NCBI GenBank assembly: GCA_005473895.2
Contig: SRJI02000018.1
Coordinates: 1-64,000 of the forward strand
Direction of reading: 5' to 3'
Origin: Carideicomes alvinocaridis
GTDB taxonomy: Bacteria; Pseudomonadota; Alphaproteobacteria; Rhodobacterales; Rhodobacteraceae
DNA: 64,000 bases
The notes below the pieces were generated by a model, which was not told the origin of the DNA, did not search any database, and worked only from the letters and a program-made list of their open reading frames with translations. This document shows positions 7,680-13,810 of this stretch, piece by piece (position 1 is the first letter of the stretch; every line of letters begins with the position of its first letter). Position numbers and translations under genes: made by a program.

Positions 7680-8690
7680 ATGATGACCCCCGGACCCCGC
7701 AACCTGATCACCGATATCACCGGCCTCAAGGTCGGCAACGCGAGCGATGATCGCCTGAAATCCGGCACCACGGTGCTGACCGCCGATGCGCCTTTCGTGG
7801 CGAGCTATTCGGTCATGGGCGGTGCTCCCGGCACGCGAGAGACCGACCTGCTGGAACCGGACAAGATGGCGCCCGCGGTGGACGCGCTGGTGCTCTCCGG
7901 TGGCTCGGCCTTCGGGCTGGATGCGGTCTCCGGCGTGGTCGCGGGACTGCGCGGCGCCGGGCGGGGCCACGCGGTGGGGAAGGCCCGGGTGCCGCTGGTG
8001 CCCGCGGCGATCCTCTTCGACCTGCTGAACGGGGGTGACAAGGGTTGGGTCGAGACGCCCTATCCCGCCCTGGGCCGCGCGGCCTTGGATGCGGCGGCGG
8101 AGGAGTTTGCCCTCGGCACCGCGGGGGCCGGGACCGGGGCGCTCAGCGCGATGGTCAAGGGCGGGCTGGGCTCCGCGTCGCTGGTGCTGGAGAGCGGCGC
8201 GACCGTGGGCGCGCTGGTCGCCGCCAACCCGGTGGGCGCGGTGACGACGCCGGGGGACCGGCATTTCTGGGCGGCGCCCTTCGAGATCGATGGCGAATTC
8301 GGCGGGCTGGGCCCGGACCCGATGAACGGGTTGGGCCGCACGCTGGACAGTCGCAAGGCCGCGGCGGTGCAGGCCACCGCGGGCACCTCGACCACCATCG
8401 CGATCGTCGCCACCGACGCGGCGCTCGACAAGGCGCAATGCAAGCGCATGGCGGTGGCGGCCCATGACGGCATCGCCCGCGCCGTGGTGCCCGCCCATAC
8501 GCCCCATGACGGGGACCTCGTCTTTGCCGCTTCCACCGGCGCGCGCCCCCTGGCCGACCCGGTGACGGAGCCGCTGATGCTCGGCCATGCCGCCGCGCTC
8601 TGCCTTGCGCGGGCCATCGCGCGGGCCATCTACCTTGCCACCCCGGCCGAGGGCGACCTGCTGCCCTGCTGGTCAGACGGAGACCGCTGA
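7680..8690 (+). CDS. P1 family (DmpA/NylC-like) self-processing peptidase
   Basis: 336 residues of the N-terminal-nucleophile P1 (S58) family, which cleaves itself into two chains to release the catalytic Ser/Thr. Visible: ITDITGLKVGNASDDRLKSG at the start, LSGGSAFGLDAVSGV, GAGTGALSAMVKGGLGSAS, and the expected processing region GTSTTIAIVATDAALDKAQ near residue 240. Many relatives read N-T-T at the processing point; here it is S-T-T. Adjacent ATG codons at 7680 and 7683 are both possible starts. The stop overlaps the start of the next hydrolase by one base (TGATG), so the genes are coupled. Confidence 0.8.
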   Translation: MMTPGPRNLITDITGLKVGNASDDRLKSGTTVLTADAPFVASYSVMGGAPGTRETDLLEPDKMAPAVDALVLSGGSAFGLDAVSGVVAGLRGAGRGHAVGKARVPLVPAAILFDLLNGGDKGWVETPYPALGRAALDAAAEEFALGTAGAGTGALSAMVKGGLGSASLVLESGATVGALVAANPVGAVTTPGDRHFWAAPFEIDGEFGGLGPDPMNGLGRTLDSRKAAAVQATAGTSTTIAIVATDAALDKAQCKRMAVAAHDGIARAVVPAHTPHDGDLVFAASTGARPLADPVTEPLMLGHAAALCLARAIARAIYLATPAEGDLLPCWSDGDR

Positions 8691-9496
8691 TGCCCTTTCT
8701 CGACCGCCCCGACCTGCGCCTGCATTACGAGGACGAGGGCGACGGCCCGCCGGTCATCCTGCTGGCCGGGATGCTGTCCGATTCCGCGAGCTGGGGGCCG
8801 CTGGTCGCGCCGCTGGCGAGGGACTACCGCGTGGTCCGGCCCGACAATCGAACCACCGGGCAGACCACGCCCTGGGATGCGGAGACCTCGATCCCGGTGA
8901 TGGCCGAGGACGTGCTGGCCCTGATCGACCACCTGGCGCTTGGCCCCGTGCACCTTGTGGGGCATTCCATGGGCGGGATGCTGGCCGCCCATATCGCCGG
9001 GGCGGAGCCCGGGCGCATCGCCTCGCTCTCGCTCATGGCGACGACCCAGCGACGCAACCCGCGGACCAACGCCGTCTTCGACCTGCTGCTCGACATCCGG
9101 CGGTTGGAGGGCGGCGAAGAGCTCTGGCTGCGCACGCTCTACCCCTGGGTCTTCGCGCCGTCCTTCTTCAAGTCGCCCGATAACGTGAGGATGGCGCTCG
9201 ACGCCGCGCTGGCCTACCCCCACGCGCAGAGCCTCGAGGCGATGGAGCACCAGGTGGCGATGCTGAACGCCCATGCCACCCGCCCCGCGCTGGAGGCGAT
9301 CACGGCGCCCACGCAGGTGATCTATGCGGGCGAGGACCTGCTGACACCCCCCGGCCCGGCACGCGAGGGCTTTGCCCCGATCGCCCATGCGGAACACCAC
9401 GTGATCGAGGGGGCGGGCCATTCCATCCACTGGCAGGCGACGGAGCAGGTGCTGGCGCATCTGGGCAACTTCCTCGCCCGGCACAAGCTGGACTAG
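8690..9496 (+). CDS. Alpha/beta fold hydrolase
   Basis: 268 residues. The oxyanion-hole region is ILLAGMLSDSASW, the nucleophile elbow is GHSMGG (Ser near residue 93), the acid is probably Asp in YAGEDLLTP, and the catalytic His is in GAGHSIHWQ near residue 244. No signal peptide, so cytoplasmic. The family covers esterases, lactonases and C-C hydrolases, and the substrate cannot be told. It is coupled to the P1 peptidase upstream through a one-base stop/start overlap, which suggests a shared catabolic role with small amides or esters (inference). Confidence 0.85.
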   Translation: MPFLDRPDLRLHYEDEGDGPPVILLAGMLSDSASWGPLVAPLARDYRVVRPDNRTTGQTTPWDAETSIPVMAEDVLALIDHLALGPVHLVGHSMGGMLAAHIAGAEPGRIASLSLMATTQRRNPRTNAVFDLLLDIRRLEGGEELWLRTLYPWVFAPSFFKSPDNVRMALDAALAYPHAQSLEAMEHQVAMLNAHATRPALEAITAPTQVIYAGEDLLTPPGPAREGFAPIAHAEHHVIEGAGHSIHWQATEQVLAHLGNFLARHKLD

Positions 9497-9545
9497 CGCG
9501 CCCCGCCGGCCTATGAGGGGCGCGTTCCAGAGCAGGAGTGCGCCC

Positions 9546-10226
9546 ATGTCCTTCGACCGTTCGATCAAGATCGCCCCGTCGATCCTCGCCGCCGATTTCG
9601 CCGCCTTCGGCGCGGAATGCGAGGCGGTGGAGGCGCAGGGCGCGGACTGGATCCACGTGGACGTGATGGACGGGCACTTCGTGCCCAACATCACCTTCGG
9701 CCCCGCCATGTGCGCCGCGATCCGGCCGCATGTGAAGACGCTGATGGACGTGCACCTGATGATCGCCCCGGTCGATCCCTATATCGAGGCCTTCGCCGCC
9801 GCCGGCGCCGACCGTCTGACCGCGCATCTGGAGGCCGGGCCGCATATCCACCGCACGCTGCAGGCGATCAACGCGGCGGGCTGCAAGGCGGGACTGGCGC
9901 TGAACCCCGGCACGCCGGTGGAGGCCGCGGCGCCGCTGCTGGACATGATCGACCTGGTCTGCGTGATGACGGTGAACCCGGGCTTCGGCGGGCAGAAGTT
10001 CATCCACAGCCAGGTGGAGCAGGTGCGCCGCCTGCGGCAGATGATCGGCGACCGAGAGGTCCATATCGAGATCGACGGCGGTGTGGACCCGGAGACCGCG
10101 CCGCTGGTGGTGGAGGCCGGGGCCGACGTGCTGGTCGCCGGCTCCGCGGTCTTCAAGGGCGGCTCGGTGGCGAATCCCGCGCCCTATGGCGAGAAGATCC
10201 GCGCCATCCGCGACGCCTGCGCCTGA
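9546..10226 (+). CDS. rpe: Ribulose-phosphate 3-epimerase
   Basis: Interconverts ribulose-5-phosphate and xylulose-5-phosphate in the pentose phosphate and Calvin cycles. 226 residues, the normal size. Motifs: IAPSILAADFAAFG at the start, WIHVDVMDGHFVPNITFGP with the metal-binding His and Asp, DVHLMI, VCVMTVNPGFGGQKFI, and IEIDGGVDPETAPL with the second catalytic Asp. ATG 9546 follows AGGAGTG at 9534-9540. The transcript appears to end in the twin hairpins at 10235-10283. Confidence 0.95.
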   Translation: MSFDRSIKIAPSILAADFAAFGAECEAVEAQGADWIHVDVMDGHFVPNITFGPAMCAAIRPHVKTLMDVHLMIAPVDPYIEAFAAAGADRLTAHLEAGPHIHRTLQAINAAGCKAGLALNPGTPVEAAAPLLDMIDLVCVMTVNPGFGGQKFIHSQVEQVRRLRQMIGDREVHIEIDGGVDPETAPLVVEAGADVLVAGSAVFKGGSVANPAPYGEKIRAIRDACA

Positions 10227-10234
10227 GCTGGGGG

Positions 10235-10283
10235 AAGAGTTTTATGGTAAAACTCTTACTAAGACTTTTAATTTAAAAGTCTT
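10235..10283 (+). terminator. Tandem twin AT-rich hairpins after rpe
   Basis: AAGAGTTTTA (10235-10244) pairs with TAAAACTCTT (10248-10257) around TGG. AAGACTTTTA (10261-10270) pairs with TAAAAGTCTT (10274-10283) around ATT. Both stems are 10 bp with 3-nt loops and are 3 nt apart. TTCCCGCC follows. Same design as the element after recR, but with different stem sequence. Probably a transcription end between convergent rpe and the minus-strand gene. Confidence 0.7.
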
Positions 10284-10291
10284 TTCCCGCC

Positions 10292-10645
10292 TCACTCCGC
10301 GCGGCCGATCAGGGCCACCGGCGCATCCTCGTCCTGCGCGAAGTCCAGCGGCGGGCTGTCATGCGCCTCGGTCGCGCGCTTGAACTCGAAGGACATCTCG
10401 CCGCCCTCCTCGTCCGAGGCCACGATCAGGCATTGGTACAGGTGCCGCGCCCCGTCATAGACATCGACCAGCCCGCGCAGCTGCGGAGCCACGTCGGCAT
10501 CCAGCGTGAACCCCGTGTCCCACATGCGCAGGATCGGAAAGCTGTCCTCGCCCGCGATCACCTTGAGGCGGGATTTCTTCAGCAGCGCCTGTTTGCGCGC
10601 GGCATCCAGCCCGTCCTGAACCTCTTTCGGCAGAAAAGTCGTCAT
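10292..10645 (-). CDS. Conserved-looking hypothetical protein, 117 residues
   Basis: I do not recognise a family. The product is soluble and acidic at the C terminus. It begins with a basic helix (LDAARKQALLKKSRLKVIAG) and continues with a beta-rich stretch (FPILRMWDTGFTLDADVAPQLRGLVDVYDG), then HLYQCLIVASDEEGGEMSFE. That central pattern could be a small beta barrel of PilZ type, but the RxxxR and D/NxSxxG residues are not both clear, so I do not assign it. Codon use fits the neighbours and the frame is clean from ATG 10645, so it is probably a real gene, transcribed toward rpe. Confidence 0.6.
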   Translation of the reverse strand: MTTFLPKEVQDGLDAARKQALLKKSRLKVIAGEDSFPILRMWDTGFTLDADVAPQLRGLVDVYDGARHLYQCLIVASDEEGGEMSFEFKRATEAHDSPPLDFAQDEDAPVALIGRAE

Positions 10646-10856
10646 CTCCGGGCCCCCCTTTGGTGAATCGCCGACGCCTCCGGCAAACGATCCTAACTTG
10701 ACGCGCCCACGGTTAAAATCAAGTGAAGCTTCGGTGACAATCCATTTCCATCGCGCCCCCCCTGTGCATCACCGCAGGCCCTCTCTGCACCGGCAGGCAT
10801 TTGCGGGCCCCCGCCGCCGGGCTACCTCTCTGTCATGCAGCGAAAGGAGGCACCCG

Positions 10857-11846
10857 ATGGGTTTGCTCGTAGACGGCGAATGGAAAGACCAGTGGTACGA
10901 CACCAAGAAATCCGGCGGCAAGTTCGTCCGCTCGGAGGCCAAGTTCCGCAACTGGGTCACCGCTGACGGCAGCGCCGGCCCCTCGGGCGAGGGTGGCTTC
11001 AAGGCCGAAAGCGGCCGCTATCACCTCTACGTCTCCTATGCCTGCCCCTGGGCGCACCGGGCACTGGTGTTCCGCGCGCTCAAGGACCTGACGGACCACA
11101 TCACCGTCTCCGTCGTGCATCCCGACATGCTGGGCGACGGCTGGAGCTTCGGCACGGATTTCCCCGGCGCCACCGGCGACACGCTTCTGGGCAAGGATTA
11201 CATGCGCGAGGTCTACCTCGAGGACACGTCGGACATGACCGGCCGCGTGACGGTGCCCGTGCTCTGGGACAAGCAGCAGGGCAAGATCGTCTCGAACGAG
11301 AGCGCGGAGATCATCCGCATGTTCAACTCCGCCTTCGACGGCATCACCGGCAACACCGACGATTACTGGCCCGAAGAGCTGCGCGACGAGATCGAACCGG
11401 TGAACCAGCGCATCTACGACACGGTCAACAACGGCGTCTACAAGTCCGGCTTCGCCACCACGCAGGAGGCCTATGACGAGGCCGTGCACGCGCTCTTCGA
11501 CAGCCTCGACTGGCTGGAGGAGCGGCTCGCGGACAAGCGCTACCTCATGGGCGACCGCATCACCGAGGCCGATTGGCGGCTCTTCACCACGCTGGTGCGC
11601 TTCGACAAGGTCTATCACACCCACTTCAAGTGCAACCGCGACCGGATCATGGATTTCCCCAACCTCTGGGGCTACCTGCGCGAGCTCTACCAGTGGCCGG
11701 GCGTGGCCGAGACGGTGCATTTCGACCATATCGTGCGGCACTACCACTACAGCCACGACATGATTAACCCGAACCGGATCATCCCCATCAACCCGGACCC
11801 GGACTTCGACGCGCCGCATGGCCGCGAGCGGCTGAAGGCGGCCTGA
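10857..11846 (+). CDS. Glutathionyl-hydroquinone reductase-like glutathione transferase (Xi class)
   Basis: 329 residues, the size of YqjG/PcpF-type enzymes rather than ordinary ~200-residue GSTs. The catalytic cysteine motif is YVSYACPWAHRAL near residue 60, diagnostic of the Xi class, and the DYWPEELRDEIEPVNQ/IYDTVNNGVYKSGFA segment is characteristic of the family. Expected role: glutathione-dependent reduction of glutathionyl-hydroquinones in the cytoplasm. Start ATG 10857 follows a strong AAAGGAGG (10843-10850). It is divergent from the hypothetical gene at 10292-10645. Confidence 0.9.
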   Translation: MGLLVDGEWKDQWYDTKKSGGKFVRSEAKFRNWVTADGSAGPSGEGGFKAESGRYHLYVSYACPWAHRALVFRALKDLTDHITVSVVHPDMLGDGWSFGTDFPGATGDTLLGKDYMREVYLEDTSDMTGRVTVPVLWDKQQGKIVSNESAEIIRMFNSAFDGITGNTDDYWPEELRDEIEPVNQRIYDTVNNGVYKSGFATTQEAYDEAVHALFDSLDWLEERLADKRYLMGDRITEADWRLFTTLVRFDKVYHTHFKCNRDRIMDFPNLWGYLRELYQWPGVAETVHFDHIVRHYHYSHDMINPNRIIPINPDPDFDAPHGRERLKAA

Positions 11847-11947
11847 GAGCGGCCTGACGCCGGCCCGGTTCCCCCGCGACAGCGATCATTGCCCACGGGG
11901 GCTTTCCTGCTACCTTCGCCCGAGTTTCGCGACGACAGGAGAGCCCC

Positions 11948-13126
11948 ATGCGCAAAGCCATCCTCGCCCTTTCCCTCGGTCTCGGACTGGTCACGGGCCC
12001 CGCGCTCGCCCAGTCCTGCGGCGGCTCCTTCGCCGATTTCACCGCCCGGATGAAGGAAGAGGCCATGGCGCGCGGCCATGAGCGGGGCGAGGTCGAAAGC
12101 TTCTTCGCCGGCGTGCGGCAGGATCCCAAGGTCATCCAGGCCGACCGCCGGCAGGGCGTCTTCCAGATGCCCTTCATCGACTTCTCCCGCCGGCTGATCA
12201 GCCAGAACCGGCTGCAGAAGGGCCGGCAGATGGCCGACCGCTACGACGACACCTTCGACCGGGTCGAACAGCGCTACGGCGTCTCGCGCGGCGTGCTGCT
12301 CGCCTTCTGGGCCTTCGAAACCGATTACGGCGGCTTCCAGGGCGATTTCAACACGCTGAACGCGCTCATGACCCTCAGCCATGATTGCCGCCGCCCCGAG
12401 CTGTTCCGCCCGCAGGTCTTTGCCGCGCTGGAGCTTTTCAGCCACGGCGATTTCGACCCCGCCACCACGACCGGCGCCTGGGCAGGCGAGATCGGCATGG
12501 TCCAGATGCTGCCCGAGGACATTCTGGAAAACGGCGTGGACGGCGACGGCGACGGTCACGTGAGCCTCAAGACCTCGGCCCCCGATGCGCTGATGTCGGG
12601 CGGCAAGATGCTGCAATCCCTCGGCTGGCACGCAGGCGAGCCCTGGCTGGACGAGGTCGTGGTGCCCGAGGGGCTCGACTGGTCGCAGACCGGGCTGCGC
12701 GAGACGAAGACCGTCTCCGAATGGCAGGCGCTCGGCGTGCAAGGCCGCAATGGCCCGCTGGCCCGCGGCGACCTGCCCGCCTCGATCATCCTGCCGCAGG
12801 GGCGGCACGGCCCGGCCTTCATCGCCTACCCGAATTTCAGCGTCTATTTCGAGTGGAACCAGAGCTTTACCTACGTGCTGACCGCCGCCTATTTCGCCAA
12901 CCGGCTGGAGGGTGCGCCGGTCTATGATGCGGGCAACCCCGATCCCGGCCTGAACGAGGCGCAGATGAAGGAGTTGCAGCGCAAGCTCGAGGCGCGCGGC
13001 CACGACGTGGGCGACGTGGACGGCATCCTTGGCGCCGGCACCCGCGATGCGGTGCAGGACGTGCAGGAAGAACTGGGCCTGCCCGCCGATGCCTGGCCGA
13101 CTCCGCAACTACTCAATCGTCTCTGA
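11948..13126 (+). CDS. MltB-type lytic murein transglycosylase with peptidoglycan-binding domain
   Basis: 392 residues. A signal peptide (MRKAILALSLGLGLVTGPALAQ) ends near residue 21, so the product is periplasmic. The SLT_2 domain holds the catalytic Glu in LLAFWAFETDYGGFQGD (about residue 125), followed by GAWAGEIGMVQMLPEDILEN. The last ~60 residues form a PG_binding_1 repeat (MKELQRKLEARGHDVGDVDG then AGTRDAVQDVQEELGL). It cleaves the MurNAc-GlcNAc bond with 1,6-anhydro ring formation. Monocistronic, with a possible terminator at 13226-13257. Confidence 0.9.
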   Translation: MRKAILALSLGLGLVTGPALAQSCGGSFADFTARMKEEAMARGHERGEVESFFAGVRQDPKVIQADRRQGVFQMPFIDFSRRLISQNRLQKGRQMADRYDDTFDRVEQRYGVSRGVLLAFWAFETDYGGFQGDFNTLNALMTLSHDCRRPELFRPQVFAALELFSHGDFDPATTTGAWAGEIGMVQMLPEDILENGVDGDGDGHVSLKTSAPDALMSGGKMLQSLGWHAGEPWLDEVVVPEGLDWSQTGLRETKTVSEWQALGVQGRNGPLARGDLPASIILPQGRHGPAFIAYPNFSVYFEWNQSFTYVLTAAYFANRLEGAPVYDAGNPDPGLNEAQMKELQRKLEARGHDVGDVDGILGAGTRDAVQDVQEELGLPADAWPTPQLLNRL

Positions 13127-13136
13127 GTTGTATTTG

Positions 13137-13151
13137 GTAACGGTTTGTTAA
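13137..13151. promoter_or_regulatory. Near-consensus CtrA-type site
   Basis: GTAA-N7-TTAA, one mismatch from the CtrA consensus TTAA-N7-TTAA. It sits 11 bases after the transglycosylase stop and about 75 bases before a terminator-like hairpin, with no ORF between. It may control a short transcript. Weak evidence. Confidence 0.25.
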
Positions 13152-13225
13152 CCATTGCACCGCTATCTGAAGCTGACGAAAGTCGCGTTACCCGAGTTCA
13201 ATGTTACCCACCACGACACCCCTCG

Positions 13226-13257
13226 CCGCGCGAAGCCCTGCTTTGCGCGGCATTTTT
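13226..13257 (+). terminator. Rho-independent terminator
   Basis: CCGCGCGAAG (13226-13235) pairs with CTTTGCGCGG (13241-13250) with one G-U pair, loop CCCTG, then CATTTTTC. It ends either the transglycosylase mRNA or a short independent transcript starting near 13150. Confidence 0.65.
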
Positions 13258-13309
13258 CGTGACAGCCCGCTACGAAAGATCGCGCCGGCGCGCTCTTGGG
13301 CCATGACTG

Positions 13310-13339
13310 TTTACAGAATGTTAGGATGCAGGCTACATT
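13310..13339 (+). promoter_or_regulatory. Sigma70-like promoter of the candidate antitoxin RNA
   Basis: TTTACA (13310-13315), 18-base spacer, TACATT (13334-13339). The expected start is near 13346, just before the repeat that gives the RNA its antisense segment. Five of six -35 and four of six -10 bases match consensus. Confidence 0.5.
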
Positions 13340-13347
13340 ATGAGGGA

Positions 13348-13375
13348 CTACGAAATGCGTGTCACATGCATCACC
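13348..13375 (+). repeat. Direct repeat copy A (5' end of the antisense RNA)
   Basis: CTACGAAATG (13348-13357), spacer CGTG, TCACATGCATCACC (13362-13375). Both blocks recur exactly at 13491-13523 with a 9-base spacer. The two copies flank the small ORF's body and the shared terminator. Confidence 0.9.
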
Positions 13376-13380
13376 AAAAC

Positions 13381-13411
13381 GGCCGCGCAGAGGTGCTAGC
13401 TCTGCGCGGCC
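13381..13411. terminator. Bidirectional terminator shared by the small ORF and the antisense RNA
   Basis: Perfect 12-bp stem GGCCGCGCAGAG / CTCTGCGCGGCC with a 7-nt loop. Read on the plus strand it is followed by TCTCTTTTC; on the minus strand by GTTTTGG. It lies 12 bases beyond the stop codon of the minus-strand small ORF. Confidence 0.85.
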
Positions 13412-13423
13412 TCTCTTTTCAGG

Positions 13424-13513
13424 CTAGATCCCTGACAAGAGTCTCAGGATGGCAACCACCAGCGAAATTGCCGCCAGCACCACCATCCATCTACGAAATG
13501 TGTTTTCGGTCAC
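13424..13513 (-). CDS. Small hydrophobic peptide, 29 residues (candidate type I toxin)
   Basis: The frame starts at GTG 13513, or at ATG 13519 for 31 residues, and ends at TAG 13424-13426. The peptide opens with a short polar/basic head (TENTFRRW), continues with one membrane span (MVVLAAISLVVAILRLL) and ends SGI. The Shine-Dalgarno on the minus strand is AAAGGAGGTGAT, a full anti-16S match, 8 bases before the GTG. Such a signal is unlikely by chance and argues for real translation. The 5' leader can hide this site (13517-13568), and a predicted antisense RNA can pair with it. Size, hydrophobicity and architecture resemble Fst/Ldr-type toxins. The sequence similarity itself is not strong enough to claim homology. 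Confidence 0.6.
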   Translation of the reverse strand: MTENTFRRWMVVLAAISLVVAILRLLSGI

Positions 13514-13523
13514 ATGCATCACC
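13491..13523 (+). repeat. Direct repeat copy B (start region of the small ORF)
   Basis: CTACGAAATG (13491-13500), 9-base spacer, TCACATGCATCACC (13510-13523). On the minus strand this is the Shine-Dalgarno edge, both candidate start codons and the first codons of the small peptide. Confidence 0.9.
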
Positions 13524-13568
13524 TCCTTTCCCGCGATGTGTCGCGGTCCGCTCAAACTGGAGGTGATG
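13517..13568 (-). promoter_or_regulatory. 5' leader stem that sequesters the small ORF's ribosome-binding site
   Basis: On the plus strand, CATCACCTCC (13517-13526) and GGAGGTGATG (13559-13568) are exact reverse complements, so the minus-strand leader can form a 10-bp stem. It would bury the Shine-Dalgarno and the ATG. A second perfect hairpin, CCGCGA-TGTG-TCGCGG (13531-13546), is nested in the loop. Such leaders are typical of type I toxin mRNAs, where translation waits for refolding or processing. Beyond it, from 13569 to the end of smc at 13811, I see no supported feature. Confidence 0.65.
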
Positions 13569-13810
13569 TCTTAAGGTTGTGTTGAGCATGCCAGCGCGGG
13601 CAAAGGCCGCCGGGCGTTAACCGCGGGTTCACCACGTCGCCCGATCGCCATTCCCCGGCCCCCGGCCGCGTGCTACCCGGCCCCGTCCGTAGCGATCCTG
13701 CGACTGCCGCAACCCCCGCCCGGCACGTTCCGTGGTCTCTCACCCGCGCGGGGTTGCGGCCTGTGCGCATCCTGCGCGTTTTGGCTAAATCCTGCGGAGA
13801 ACGTGGCGGC

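Larger units (their letters stand above)
13346..13420 (+). ncRNA. Candidate ~75-nt antisense RNA (type I antitoxin-like)
   Basis: A promoter-like sequence just upstream and a strong terminator at its end define a compact predicted RNA. Its 5' part (13348-13375) reads CTACGAAATG-N4-TCACATGCATCACC. These two blocks are perfectly complementary (10 + 14 bp) to the ribosome-binding and start region of the facing small ORF on the minus strand. A short AAAAC linker leads into the 12-bp terminator hairpin with a T-rich tail (TCTCTTTTC). The 3' half also overlaps the predicted 3' end of the peptide mRNA in antisense. No plausible ORF lies in it. This is the layout of RNA II of par/Fst systems. The 5' end is inferred from the promoter match only. 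Confidence 0.55.

Noticed and set aside
10715-10740. Promoter TTGACG/TAAAAT upstream of the glutathione transferase
   Set aside because: The hexamers are only about 10 bases apart, too close for a sigma70 promoter.
13201-13566. 121-residue plus-strand frame over the candidate toxin-antitoxin region
   Set aside because: It crosses a terminator and the structured elements, has no Shine-Dalgarno and no coherent composition.
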